Origin: Ignavibacteria bacterium
GTDB taxonomy: Bacteria; Bacteroidota; Ignavibacteria; Ignavibacteriales; SURF-24
Assembly (NCBI GenBank): GCA_025612245.1
Contig: JAAXKQ010000027.1
Coordinates: 1 to 35,076 of the forward strand
Length of the DNA stretch: 35,076 nt
Direction of reading: 5' to 3'
Shown here: positions 1-8,358 of the stretch, in pieces
Layout of the letters: every line of letters starts with the position of its first letter
Position numbering within the stretch: position 1 is the first letter of the stretch
Translations under genes and position numbers: made by a program
Notes under the pieces: model-generated
What the model saw: the letters and a program-made list of their open reading frames with translations, nothing else
Database searches by the model: none
What the model was told of the DNA's origin: nothing

Positions 1-152
1 AGATTGCAAGGGCGGCAGAGGACTTGAACCGACTTACTGTCAACCTGCAGGAGCTTGTTTCGAGATTTAAGCTTCAAGGAAACAGCAGTGAAACTGGGAA
101 CTATTTACGTGAAAGGCACTATAAGGATAGCTTGACAGAAAAAGTTTGTTAG
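1..152 (+). CDS. Methyl-accepting chemotaxis protein, C-terminal fragment (5' end outside window)
   Basis: Only the last 49 or so codons are present, ending at TAG 150-152. The translation reads [19 protein letters not shown] and continues to a short polar tail. This is the distal end of the coiled-coil signalling domain of a chemoreceptor, which transmits ligand state to CheA through CheW. The first 52 bases match 3286-3337 of the complete chemoreceptor downstream with a single difference (t/c at position 24), and the tails then diverge. The two receptors are therefore paralogues with an almost identical signalling tail at DNA level. The cheW gene follows about 150 bp later on the same strand. 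Family assignment is secure through this match; the sensory domain cannot be seen. Confidence 0.9.
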   Translation, partial: IARAAEDLNRLTVNLQELVSRFKLQGNSSETGNYLRERHYKDSLTEKVC

Positions 153-304
153 CATCACCAGGGAATAAAAATAATTACAAAAACCCTAAACTTGAGCTAA
201 AATTTTCTGATTACAATACGATAATAAGCTAATTATCTAGTAATATGGGCAGGAATAAATCCCTGATTCTCATAAAAACAGGAATTTTCAAAGGAGAAAT
301 AAAA

Positions 305-778
305 TTGGAAAAACAGGACGCGGGTTCATCTGAACTTCTTCAGCTCGTGAGCTTTACCATTGGGCGTGAAGAGTTCGGAGTAGATATACTGAAGGTGCAG
401 GAAATTATAAGAATGATAGAAATCACTTCTATTCCAAACTCACCCTCATTTGTCGAAGGTGTCATAAACCTGAGAGGAAGGGTGATCCCTGTAATCAGCC
501 TTAGGAAAAGGCTGGGCCTGGAAAGGCTTGAGCACGACAGGAATACCAGAATTGTGGTAGTGGATCTTTCAGGAAGAACCATTGGCTTCATTGTCGACAG
601 TGTAAGCGAGGTCCTGAGGATTCCGGCAAGCACTACCGAAGCTCCGCCAAGCCTTGTTGCCGGCATCAATTCCGAATATATTACCTCGATTGCAAAGCTG
701 GAAGACCGCCTTCTTATTCTGCTGGACCTGGATAAGGTTCTGGTTGAAGAAGAGAAGCAATTGCTCTCAGGTGTGTAA
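305..778 (+). CDS. cheW: CheW chemotaxis coupling protein
   Basis: CheW is the cytoplasmic adaptor that links chemoreceptors to the CheA kinase. The protein is a single CheW/SH3-like domain: LVSFTIGREEFGVDILKVQE near the N-terminus, then GVINLRGRVIPVISLRKRLG, which is the family hallmark, then IVVVDLSGRTIGFIVDSVSEVLRI. I chose TTG at 305 (157 aa) because AAAGGAG at 290-296 lies at ideal spacing; an in-frame ATG at 245 would add 20 residues not typical of CheW and has no clear ribosome-binding site. It sits between two chemoreceptor genes, consistent with a receptor-coupling role. No cheA, cheY, cheB or cheR is visible, so this is probably an auxiliary receptor/CheW set that works with a kinase encoded elsewhere. 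Confidence 0.93.
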   Translation: MEKQDAGSSELLQLVSFTIGREEFGVDILKVQEIIRMIEITSIPNSPSFVEGVINLRGRVIPVISLRKRLGLERLEHDRNTRIVVVDLSGRTIGFIVDSVSEVLRIPASTTEAPPSLVAGINSEYITSIAKLEDRLLILLDLDKVLVEEEKQLLSGV

Positions 779-788
779 ACCTTTCATT

Positions 789-826
789 ATGACCTGCTGC
801 AGGCGCTTCAACCCGCAGCAGGTCAT
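789..826 (+). terminator. Hairpin after cheW, possible terminator
   Basis: Perfect 12-bp arms ATGACCTGCTGC (789-800) and GCAGCAGGTCAT (815-826) enclose a 14-base loop, starting 10 bases after the cheW stop. No clean T-run follows (TAAAAATTAAG), so it is either a non-canonical terminator or a 3'-end stabilising structure. Confidence 0.5.
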
Positions 827-926
827 TAAAAATTAAGTATTAACATTTTTAGAAAAAAATCCACGCATACTCCTGAGGCCACTCTCCTGGAAAAGGCCTA
901 TCTTATACTTTTGTCCGTAAAATTCA

Positions 927-993
927 GTGTAAGGAAATCCTTACGTCATTTTCATGGTCTTGCTTACAGTAAATTACAGGCGATTCCTTACAC
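927..993. repeat. GTGTAAGGAA inverted repeat cluster
   Basis: GTGTAAGGAA at 927-936 recurs as its reverse complement TTCCTTACAC at 984-993. The first copy also forms a tight local dyad, GTAAGGA-aa-TCCTTAC, at 929-944. The same half-site therefore occurs three times in 67 bp of non-coding DNA, which resembles a regulator-binding region. The protein that might bind is unknown. Confidence 0.4.
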
Positions 994-1297
994 AAAATTC
1001 AAATTCTCAGCCGATAATCTGTAAGATTATTCAATAAATTGTATTCATATGTTAGATGGTCCTGGTTCATTGCTCTTGCAGGGAAAATATTAAGGCATAA
1101 GATTGTATTAAATGAAAAGCTGAGCTCAAAATCCGAATCATATCGCATTAAACATTTTCTCCTGTTTTGCAATAACTTCCCGTTTCTTAAGATTCCGCAT
1201 TTAGCATTAAAATATAAGTTATTATTGCCCCTGGGAATAAATCTGATGGGAATAAATATGAGGATTTAACAGGGTAAATTGACAGTTCAGGAAAAAG

Positions 1298-1311
1298 TGA
1301 AAACGTTTTCA
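1298..1311. promoter_or_regulatory. cre/LacI-type palindrome upstream of chemoreceptor
   Basis: TGAAAACGTTTTCA is a perfect 14-bp palindrome 32 bases before the receptor ATG. It fits the LacI/CcpA-family operator pattern (TGWAANCGNTNWCA as I recall it). This suggests sugar- or catabolite-linked control by a LacI-family protein, but no such regulator is in the window. Confidence 0.4.
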
Positions 1312-1343
1312 AATTAAAAATCAAACCAGACACAGGGTGAATT

Positions 1344-3425
1344 ATGGATCTATTTAAAAACATGAAAATGCTCTCGAAAATACTGGCGAACTCAGGAGTG
1401 ATATTGTTTCTGATGGCTATTGTTGGATTAGGAATATACTTAAACGTGCGGTCGATGAATGAAACATCTAAATGGGTGAAGCATACTGAAGAAGTCATTG
1501 GAGAAGCAAATCTGCTGGGCAAGATGCTTATTGATATGGAAACAGGTGAAAGAGGTTTTCTCGTTACAGGTGAAGATAATTTTCTTGATCCGTACAAAAA
1601 TTCTAAAAATGAATTTGACAACAGGCTTAATCAACTAAAAGAAACTGTTGGTGACAATCCAGTACAGGTTAGCAGGCTGGAAAACCTTTCCGCCCTGAAG
1701 CTTGAATGGGATAAAGACATTGCACAAACGGAAATCCAGCTCAGACGAGATGTCACCTCCGGAGTGCACCAGATGAATGACTTAATTTCTGAGGCCAAAA
1801 AAGCCCGCGGCAAGGTAAAAATGGATAAAATGAGAACCATCATAAAAGACTTCACCTCTGCGGAAGAATCCCTCAACGGCGTAAGAATAGCCAAGGCAGA
1901 CAGCGCTTACAGACAAACTATCCTTTATGTTATTTGGGGAACACTAATTGCCACTGTAATTGGAATATATTTATCACTGAAGAATGCCAAATACATATCG
2001 GGCGGAATCAGAAAGGTTGCCGACAGCCTGGAGGACCTCAAGAAAGGCTGCCTTACGAACCTGGCCGAAGGCACTGAGCGGATGCAGGCCGGAGACCTGA
2101 CTTTCAGCATAAAAAGCAATGCAAAACCGCTCGAAGTAAAAAGTACTGATGAAATCGGTGAGCTTTCGAGAACTACAAATGAAATGATAGAGAAAATACA
2201 CTCTACAATTGTTTCAGTTGATAATGCCGCAGGAGTAGTCCGTGAAATGGTAGGGGAGACACAATCACTTGTAAAAGCTGCCTTTGAGGGAAAACTTTCC
2301 GCCAGGGGAAGAGCTGAGAAGTTCAACGGAGTTTATAAAGAAGTAATTGACGGATTGAACCAGACCCTGGAGGCAGTTGTAAACCCAATCCGGCAATCCA
2401 CCCGGGTACTGGAAGTTATTGCAAAAGGGGATCTTACAATTAGAATGGATGGCGAGTACATGGGCGACTATAAACTCATTAAAGACAGCATCAATGTGCT
2501 TGCAGATTTAATGGGGAATGCTCTTTTGGAGGTCCACGAGGCCGTACAGGCCACGGCCAGCGCTGCAAACGAGATATCCTCTTCAAGTGAGCAGATGGCA
2601 GCAGGGGCTCAGGAACAGAGCCAGCAGACGACCGAGGTGGCCAGTGCAGTAGAGGAGATGACAAAGACGGTCTTTGAGACCGCAAAGAACGCCAACGAGG
2701 CGGCCGAGGTCTCCAGAACCTCAAGTGCCGCGGCTGAAAAAGGATCAAGGAAAATTCACGATACAAAGAAGGGAATTGAGAAGATCGTCCTTTCAACCAA
2801 AGAAACGGGAAAGATTATTGCAAATCTGACAGGAAGGACTGACCAGATCGGAGAGATCACGCAGGTAATTGACGACATAGCAGACCAGACGAACCTCTTA
2901 GCCTTAAATGCCGCAATTGAGGCTGCCCGTGCAGGCGAGCAGGGGCGTGGCTTTGCAGTTGTAGCAGACGAGGTAAGAAAGCTTGCAGAACGGACCACCA
3001 AGGCGACAAAAGAGATTGCCGGGACTATAAAGGCTATACAGATGGAAGCCAATGAGGCAAATTTATCAATGGAGCAGGCGCAGAAATCGGTAGAGGAAGG
3101 GATGTCCTTAACGGAAGAAGTGTCCCAGGTATTAAATGATATACTTGGAGGAGCCAGGAAGACGACGGACGTAGTCCTACAGGTTGCAGCAGCAAGCGAG
3201 GAGCAGTCGAGTGCAGCCGAGCAGATCAGTAAGAACATTGAAGGCATATCATCGGTTACACAGCAGAGTGCAGCCGGAACAGAGCAGATTGCAAGGGCGG
3301 CAGAGGACCTGAACCGACTTACTGTCAACCTGCAGGATCTAATATCCAGGTTTAAGCTTGAAGAAACGGAAGGGAAAAAGAGTACTATTTCACATAAAAG
3401 AAACAGAGAACTGGTAAGACATTAG
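1344..3425 (+). CDS. Methyl-accepting chemotaxis protein with CHASE3 sensor
   Basis: A membrane chemoreceptor of 693 aa that senses an extracytoplasmic signal and controls CheA. Order: TM1 about residues 17-34; CHASE3-type sensor about 38-185 with its hallmark [13 protein letters not shown] at 66-78; TM2 about 192-209; HAMP and a second HAMP-like helical segment about 210-395; coiled-coil signalling domain to the end. The hairpin tip, near residues 510-550, carries [20 protein letters not shown], the near-invariant CheA/CheW contact. There is no C-terminal CheR/CheB-tethering pentapeptide. The ATG at 1344 has AGGGTGA just upstream. The signalling tail is nearly identical in DNA to the partial receptor at 1-152, pointing to recent duplication or gene conversion. 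The ligand cannot be read from the sequence. Confidence 0.95.
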   Translation: MDLFKNMKMLSKILANSGVILFLMAIVGLGIYLNVRSMNETSKWVKHTEEVIGEANLLGKMLIDMETGERGFLVTGEDNFLDPYKNSKNEFDNRLNQLKETVGDNPVQVSRLENLSALKLEWDKDIAQTEIQLRRDVTSGVHQMNDLISEAKKARGKVKMDKMRTIIKDFTSAEESLNGVRIAKADSAYRQTILYVIWGTLIATVIGIYLSLKNAKYISGGIRKVADSLEDLKKGCLTNLAEGTERMQAGDLTFSIKSNAKPLEVKSTDEIGELSRTTNEMIEKIHSTIVSVDNAAGVVREMVGETQSLVKAAFEGKLSARGRAEKFNGVYKEVIDGLNQTLEAVVNPIRQSTRVLEVIAKGDLTIRMDGEYMGDYKLIKDSINVLADLMGNALLEVHEAVQATASAANEISSSSEQMAAGAQEQSQQTTEVASAVEEMTKTVFETAKNANEAAEVSRTSSAAAEKGSRKIHDTKKGIEKIVLSTKETGKIIANLTGRTDQIGEITQVIDDIADQTNLLALNAAIEAARAGEQGRGFAVVADEVRKLAERTTKATKEIAGTIKAIQMEANEANLSMEQAQKSVEEGMSLTEEVSQVLNDILGGARKTTDVVLQVAAASEEQSSAAEQISKNIEGISSVTQQSAAGTEQIARAAEDLNRLTVNLQDLISRFKLEETEGKKSTISHKRNRELVRH

Positions 3426-3443
3426 CTTGAATTCCTGAATTTG

Positions 3444-3473
3444 AATTGCACGGCTCAATTAGGCCGTGCAATT
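3444..3473. terminator. Hairpin between convergent receptor and kinase genes
   Basis: Arms AATTGCACGGC (3444-3454) and GCCGTGCAATT (3463-3473) are perfect complements with an 8-base loop. The hairpin lies between the stop codons of two convergent genes, as expected for a bidirectional terminator, although neither side has a strong T-run. Confidence 0.6.
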
Positions 3474-3486
3474 AGAATCCGGCATT

Positions 3487-5757
3487 TCAGGAGGCTGCGC
3501 GAAAGATGACAGTAAAGGCAGAACCCTTTCCCTTTGAACTTCTTACGTGGATTTCCAGGTTATTCAGCTCGCAATATTTCTTTACGAGGGCCAGGCCTAA
3601 GCCATTGCCCTCAAATCTTCGCGTATAGCCGGTATCTTCCTGCAGAAAAGGCTCGAAAAGCCTATCCATGAACTCCTCCGACATGCCGATTCCGGTATCT
3701 GAAACCTCGGCAAAAACGAGCCCCGATTTTCCCCAGAGGCTTACTGCTATTTCGCCTTTGGGAGTGTATTTTATTGCATTGTCCACCAGGTTAATGAATA
3801 TCTGTCCCACCGTATAACTATCGACTTTTACCTTTGGAATTGCGGTACCCCGGTTAAACCTGATTCGCAATCCTCTCGACTCGGCAGCTGATGAGAACTC
3901 GTGCAAGATGTGTCTCAGCACGTCTTTCTCCAGGTCCAGCTCTTCATAGAGGCACTCATAGCGTCCTGCCTGCACGTCAGACATGTTGAGTATAAGGTCG
4001 ATTGTCCTGATCAGCCTTCTACCGCTATTGTCAATAGCGTTAAAGCTGTAGTCGGTAAGTTCATTTATTGAATTTTGCATCTCTTCCTTAAGAAGCGATA
4101 CATAGCTTAATATTACATTTATCGGGGTACGGATCTCGTGAGAAATCTGTGCCAGGAATTCGCTTTTCAGGCGGTTGGCTTCCTGGGCTTTTTCTTTAGC
4201 TCGTATGAGCTCTTCTTCAGTTTCTTTGAGTGAAGTGATATCCGAGGCTATGCCGATTATTCCTTTAATGTTCCCCTGTTCATCCTTGAATGGGATTTTA
4301 TCAACCTTTATCCACCTTTTTCCCTCGCGCATTGTCATCTGTTCAACTACGTCTTTTACTGCTCTTTGAGTCTCAATTACTTTTTTGTCCGATTCATAAT
4401 AAAACTCTCCCTCGCCTGGGAATACCTCGGGCAGGGGTCTGTTTATGAGATCTTCTTTTCTGCAAGAAAACCATTTTTCAGCCGTATCGTTAACCCAGAT
4501 AAATTCGTTCTTCAGGTTCTTGTAAAAAATCAAAGCTGGCACGGCATTAAATATTTCCAGCTGTTCTTCCTGATGACGTCTGAGTTTATATTCGGCGTTT
4601 CTTATATCGGTTAAGTCGGCTGCCATGGTCAAAATAAGTGTATGTCCATCGGGGAGTGTTCCGAGATCCGCCCTGTTAAAACTCCATACCCTTGAGGTGC
4701 CGTATTTTGTATTGATTACGAATTCGCCGTCCTGAGTTTTCTGTCCCTTTTGATAGAAGCTGCTGATTACTTCCAGCATTTTATCTTTATCTTTGCCGTA
4801 AGCCTTTTCAACCCAGTGTTTTACAGTCGGGATCTCCTCGTGAGCGTAACCGGTAATCCTGGTCCATGCCTGATTTAATCGTAAAATGTTCCCACCCGAC
4901 GTGGAGATTGCCATTGGGAAGGGAGCCCTGTCGAGAGCCAGCCTGAAGCGTTCCTCGCTTAGCTTAAGTGCGGCCTGTATCTCCTTATATTCTTCAAGTA
5001 TGCGTGCATTCTCAAGGGCAATTGCAGCTATTGTAGCCAGCGACTCCAAAAGTTCTTTGTCTCCGGAGTTAAAGCCCTCGGGTTTGTTGTGAATTTCAAA
5101 GCATCCGGCAAGCCTGCCGTTTTTGTCTATGATCGGAACGTCAAGGAGCGAATAAAATTTCAGCTGCTTTTGGATCTCCTGAATGACGTATGGATCATTT
5201 GGGGCGTCATTTGTCAGGTACGCCTTGCGCGTGGACATTACATGGCCCGGGACACCAGCGTATTCGCTAAAGGATATATTGATAGGAAGGAGCCTGCCGT
5301 TTTCGTTGTATTCGGTAAATACCATCTGCCCATTCTGCATCATGCCGGCGCCGCCGGAAGTGGCTCCGGTAAGGTCAAAGGCATAGCTTACAAGCTTGCG
5401 CATGATTTCAGGAATCTCCAGAACGGAATTAATGTCCCTCGAGGCATGATTTAACACCTGGAGCTGGACGTTCTTCCTCTGGATTTCCTTCTCGACGATG
5501 CTTCGGCCCTCGACGTACTTATTTATCCTGTTAATATAAAAGCTGATCAGCCCGAATATTAAAAAGCTGGTTAAAAGGATAAACAAGATGCCTTTATATA
5601 TGCTAAATTCAACCGACTGTTCCAGGTTTTCAACAAATCTCCCCAAAATCCAGTCCGAGGACAGTATCCACAGCCCGCCAAGAACGGCATATATTATAGC
5701 TACCTTAAAGGCTACATTTTTCTTATTAAGATAATTTTTGTATTTATCAAACAACAT
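3487..5757 (-). CDS. Membrane-bound GAF-PAS-PAS sensor histidine kinase
   Basis: A 756-aa orphan two-component kinase. Order: two membrane segments (about 18-33 and 53-75) with a short loop between them; GAF domain about 108-255; PAS about 272-385 (ERFRLALDRAPFPMAIS); second PAS/PAC about 400-515 ending GIIGIASDITSLKE; HisKA about 530-600 with phosphoacceptor His540 in SHEIRTP; HATPase_c about 640-755 with N box NLVDNAIKYTPKG, G1 DTGIGMS, F box LFEPF and G2 GNGLGLALV. No receiver domain and no adjacent response regulator, so the partner lies elsewhere. The small outer loop means signals are probably sensed inside the cell by GAF/PAS. The start codon lies inside a 16-bp palindrome (5753-5768), which may couple transcription or translation control to the start. 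Confidence 0.94.
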   Translation of the reverse strand: MLFDKYKNYLNKKNVAFKVAIIYAVLGGLWILSSDWILGRFVENLEQSVEFSIYKGILFILLTSFLIFGLISFYINRINKYVEGRSIVEKEIQRKNVQLQVLNHASRDINSVLEIPEIMRKLVSYAFDLTGATSGGAGMMQNGQMVFTEYNENGRLLPINISFSEYAGVPGHVMSTRKAYLTNDAPNDPYVIQEIQKQLKFYSLLDVPIIDKNGRLAGCFEIHNKPEGFNSGDKELLESLATIAAIALENARILEEYKEIQAALKLSEERFRLALDRAPFPMAISTSGGNILRLNQAWTRITGYAHEEIPTVKHWVEKAYGKDKDKMLEVISSFYQKGQKTQDGEFVINTKYGTSRVWSFNRADLGTLPDGHTLILTMAADLTDIRNAEYKLRRHQEEQLEIFNAVPALIFYKNLKNEFIWVNDTAEKWFSCRKEDLINRPLPEVFPGEGEFYYESDKKVIETQRAVKDVVEQMTMREGKRWIKVDKIPFKDEQGNIKGIIGIASDITSLKETEEELIRAKEKAQEANRLKSEFLAQISHEIRTPINVILSYVSLLKEEMQNSINELTDYSFNAIDNSGRRLIRTIDLILNMSDVQAGRYECLYEELDLEKDVLRHILHEFSSAAESRGLRIRFNRGTAIPKVKVDSYTVGQIFINLVDNAIKYTPKGEIAVSLWGKSGLVFAEVSDTGIGMSEEFMDRLFEPFLQEDTGYTRRFEGNGLGLALVKKYCELNNLEIHVRSSKGKGSAFTVIFRAAS

Positions 5758-5768
5758 TACGTAATGTT
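5753..5768. promoter_or_regulatory. 16-bp palindrome covering the kinase start codon
   Basis: AACATTACGTAATGTT is a perfect palindrome whose left part contains the kinase ATG (CAT at 5755-5757 on the plus strand). Its core ATTACGTAAT recurs at 19371-19380, upstream of sppA. It could be an operator, or an RNA hairpin that occludes the start. Confidence 0.4.
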
Positions 5769-6067
5769 CAAATATAAATTGAATTAAAGATAGAAACTAA
5801 AATATTAAAAGCAATGCTCTTTTTATGAATAACATGCTCGCAGGATTCACTAAAAGCAGTTTTTCAATGTGAAATGAAACTCAATTTACAAAAGGTGGAA
5901 GAATTTATGTAAAGTACGCAATTGAGAATAAAAAAGCACGAATAAAGTGTAAAAATATGCACAAATGCAAGGAGAATTTCTAATTATTTTATGGTTTCCC
6001 GAAAACGTTTCATATTGGCATATTTCGTGTATAAAAATTCCTTTTGTTGTCTGATCTACAACACCAC
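5769..6067. other. Non-coding stretch upstream of the kinase
   Basis: AT-rich 300 bases between two minus-strand genes; it should hold the kinase promoter. There is no credible gene. A plus-strand open frame from 5991 reads straight through a terminator into the antisense of the transporter. A GAAAACGTTTCAT motif at 6001-6013 resembles half of the palindrome at 1298-1311. Confidence 0.5.
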
Positions 6068-6103
6068 GGCCAGTTTCAGATTGAAACTGGCCTTTTATTT
6101 TTT
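6068..6103 (+). terminator. Canonical intrinsic terminator on the plus strand
   Basis: GGCCAGTTTCA (6068-6078), 3-base loop, TGAAACTGGCC (6082-6092), then TTTTATTTTTT (6093-6103). This is a textbook Rho-independent terminator reading rightward, yet no plus-strand gene lies upstream of it. The hairpin also sits 10 bases past the minus-strand transporter stop and may serve it, but the T-run is on the wrong side for that. Confidence 0.75.
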
Positions 6104-6112
6104 AAAAGGGGA

Positions 6113-8062
6113 TTACAAGCCGGACGTTGCATTTTTCTTTGTCTCTCCATTTTTTAAGGAATTTTCCACCTCCGGGGTTTCAACGCGCGTATCGGAGACA
6201 CGGACCGTCAGTACGGGAATCTCCAGGGCATGCCTTACGCCGGTAATTGTCTGTCCGAAAATAATATCGCTAAGGCCCGTATGTCCGTGCGAACCCATGA
6301 CCAGCATATCCAATTTCAATTCCCTGGCAGTTGCAATGAGCACCTGTACGGGATTTCCGACTTTAAGGCAAATTTCCACCGGGAGGCCCGGTTTTTCGAC
6401 CTCACGCACCAGTTCTTCCATGTAGGCTTCATCCTGGCGGAAATGCCTGCTGTCAGATTCATCTCCATAAACGTAAGTTCCTGGCGACTCAAGTACGTGT
6501 ATCAGGGTAATAATGGAATGGTCAGGCCTTGCAAGCGACAGGGCCATGGAAATCACGTCATTATCACCGGGGCCGTTTTCCAGAGCAACGCCAATGTGCC
6601 TGATCGATCTGTGTGTGAGCCCTTTTGCTACAGACTGTCCGCGTGTTACGATGCCGCTTTCCCAGACCCTGCGTTTTCCTAGTATGGGGGCAAATAGTAT
6701 ATATAGAAGAACTGCGCCCAGAAAGATTGCTCCGGCCAGAATGAATATATAGTAATAAAGTGGCAGATCCCTGGAAAATTCAGCCATGGTGTCGCTTACA
6801 AGCTTCAGGTTTAAGACAACAATTGCTCCAGAAACAACCCATGCGGCAATCTTAACCCACAGCTTATTTGTAAAACTTCCCATTTTTCCCGCATCTGATG
6901 TAAAATGAACCAGAGGAATTACGGCAAATGGAAGCTGAAGGCTTAAGACCACCTGAGATAAAATTAAAAGCTGGTATATGCCCTGGCTTCCGGAAATTGC
7001 AATTACAACAACTGCCGGGAGCAGTGCAATACCGCGTGTTAGAACTCTTCTTAACCAGGGCCTCATCTTGAAATTAAGAAATCCCTCCATTACCACCTGT
7101 CCCGATATCGTTCCGGTCAGCGTGGAGCTCTGCCCGGCAGCCAAAAGCGCAATTGCAAACATGGCAGGTGCTATTGCAGTGCCAAGTATCGGTTTCAGTA
7201 GGTTGTGAGCCTGCTGAATCTCAGTAACTTCAATACCCCTGCTGAAAAAGGTGGCGGCACTGAGTACCAAAATTGCGGCATTTACAAAAAATGCAGCATT
7301 TAAGGCAACCGCAGAATCCAGGAGATTGAACTTGCAGGCTTCGGCTTTACCGGTATAGGTTTGCGGTATTGCCCTCGACTGAACGAGCGAGGAATGAAGG
7401 TACAGGTTGTGCGGCATAACGGTAGCGCCAATTATTCCTATTGCCACGTATAAGGCTCCGTTGGGAAGGCTGGGTATAAAACCTTTTACAACGCCGCCCC
7501 AGTCGGGACTTACAAATGCAAGCTCAATTAAAAAGCACAGGGCAATTGTACCGATTAGCATTACAATAAAGGCTTCCATTTTTCTTACTCCAAGCCTTTG
7601 GATTGCAAGCAGGAGGAAGGTGTCAAACGCCGTAACGGCGCACCCCCAGAGTAAGGGCAGGCCGAAGAGCATGTTCAAACCCAGTATTGTTCCAATTACT
7701 TCAGCCAGGTCCGTTGCCGCAATGGCAATTTCAGCCAGAAACCAGAGTACGTAGCCCACGGGCTTCGGGTATTCCTTGCGGCAGCCCTGTGCCAGGTCAT
7801 ATCCCGTTACTATGCCCAGTCTTGCCGAAAGTGTCTGAAGAAGGACCGCCATCAGGTTGGACATTAAAAGGACCCAGACGAGAGCGTAGCCGAAGCGGGC
7901 TCCGCCTTCAAGATCCGTCGCCCAGTTTCCGGGGTCCATATAGCCAACGCTGACAAGATATGCGGGTCCCACAAATGCCAGCAGGCGTCGCCACCAGCCC
8001 CGCTTTCTTACTTCAACTTTCTCCATTACGGGCATCTTCTGAACTTCAACTTTTTCCATCAT
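6113..8062 (-). CDS. mntH: Nramp (MntH-type) metal transporter fused to UspA domain
   Basis: Proton-coupled divalent-metal (Mn/Fe) importer of 649 aa in the inner membrane. Residues about 25-462 are the Nramp transporter with multiple membrane helices. The two metal-site motifs are intact: DPGN at 43-46 in TM1 and MPHN at 216-219 in TM6. Residues about 488-622 are a cytoplasmic universal-stress-protein domain with the nucleotide-loop pattern GSHG (590-593) followed by FGQT (602-605); the residue after the last Gly is Gln, where ATP-binding members usually have Ser or Thr. The N-terminus holds a near duplicate, MEKVEVQK and MEKVEVRK, so Met13 could be the true start. No strong ribosome-binding site decides this. 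The fusion suggests transport gated or tuned by nucleotide or stress state. The metal is inferred from the motifs. Confidence 0.93.
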   Translation of the reverse strand: MMEKVEVQKMPVMEKVEVRKRGWWRRLLAFVGPAYLVSVGYMDPGNWATDLEGGARFGYALVWVLLMSNLMAVLLQTLSARLGIVTGYDLAQGCRKEYPKPVGYVLWFLAEIAIAATDLAEVIGTILGLNMLFGLPLLWGCAVTAFDTFLLLAIQRLGVRKMEAFIVMLIGTIALCFLIELAFVSPDWGGVVKGFIPSLPNGALYVAIGIIGATVMPHNLYLHSSLVQSRAIPQTYTGKAEACKFNLLDSAVALNAAFFVNAAILVLSAATFFSRGIEVTEIQQAHNLLKPILGTAIAPAMFAIALLAAGQSSTLTGTISGQVVMEGFLNFKMRPWLRRVLTRGIALLPAVVVIAISGSQGIYQLLILSQVVLSLQLPFAVIPLVHFTSDAGKMGSFTNKLWVKIAAWVVSGAIVVLNLKLVSDTMAEFSRDLPLYYYIFILAGAIFLGAVLLYILFAPILGKRRVWESGIVTRGQSVAKGLTHRSIRHIGVALENGPGDNDVISMALSLARPDHSIITLIHVLESPGTYVYGDESDSRHFRQDEAYMEELVREVEKPGLPVEICLKVGNPVQVLIATARELKLDMLVMGSHGHTGLSDIIFGQTITGVRHALEIPVLTVRVSDTRVETPEVENSLKNGETKKNATSGL

Positions 8063-8358
8063 GTAAATTTCTGTATTAGTTTAATCCTCGTTGATTTCTA
8101 ATAATAACAAAATATAATAAATAAAACCTTAAAAAGTTCAAGTTGTGCAGCAGTACAATGCCTTAAGTAACAGATAAGTATTTGAGCGGGAAGGCAGTTC
8201 AAGTTGTGAGCCTGACACATTTTCTGGCGGGCAAGTGGTGCCTGAGCTCTCATGCGGCATATGAGGGCAGCAATCTTGCAACACTATTTCACAATAATGA
8301 ATAAAGGTCATAGTTTTAAGACTCGGAGGCACGGGTGGAATATGTAGCTGACATGAGC
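8063..8358. other. Non-coding stretch upstream of the transporter, with direct repeat
   Basis: Nearly 300 bases between two minus-strand genes. AGTTCAAGTTGTG occurs twice in direct orientation, at 8135-8147 and 8196-8208, 61 bp apart and about 73-146 bases upstream of the transporter start. These are possible sites for a metal-responsive regulator. No gene is convincing; a 64-codon minus-strand frame has atypical composition. Confidence 0.4.

Larger units (their letters stand above)
840..1343. other. Non-coding stretch between cheW and the chemoreceptor
   Basis: About 500 bases without a convincing gene. The only open frames are short, lack family resemblance, or lie antisense to the receptor. 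It contains an inverted-repeat cluster (927-993) and a 14-bp palindrome (1298-1311), described separately; otherwise I see nothing. Confidence 0.6.

Noticed and set aside
1039-1269. 76-codon plus-strand frame between cheW and the chemoreceptor
   Set aside because: No ribosome-binding site and no recognisable domain; it lies in a region of dyads and AT-rich sequence.
5991-6425. Plus-strand frame of 144 codons at the end of the transporter
   Set aside because: It reads through a canonical terminator hairpin and then antisense to the UspA domain; the protein has no family features.
8138-8332. 64-codon minus-strand frame upstream of the transporter
   Set aside because: It overlaps the direct repeats, has unusual Cys-rich composition and shows no conserved pattern.
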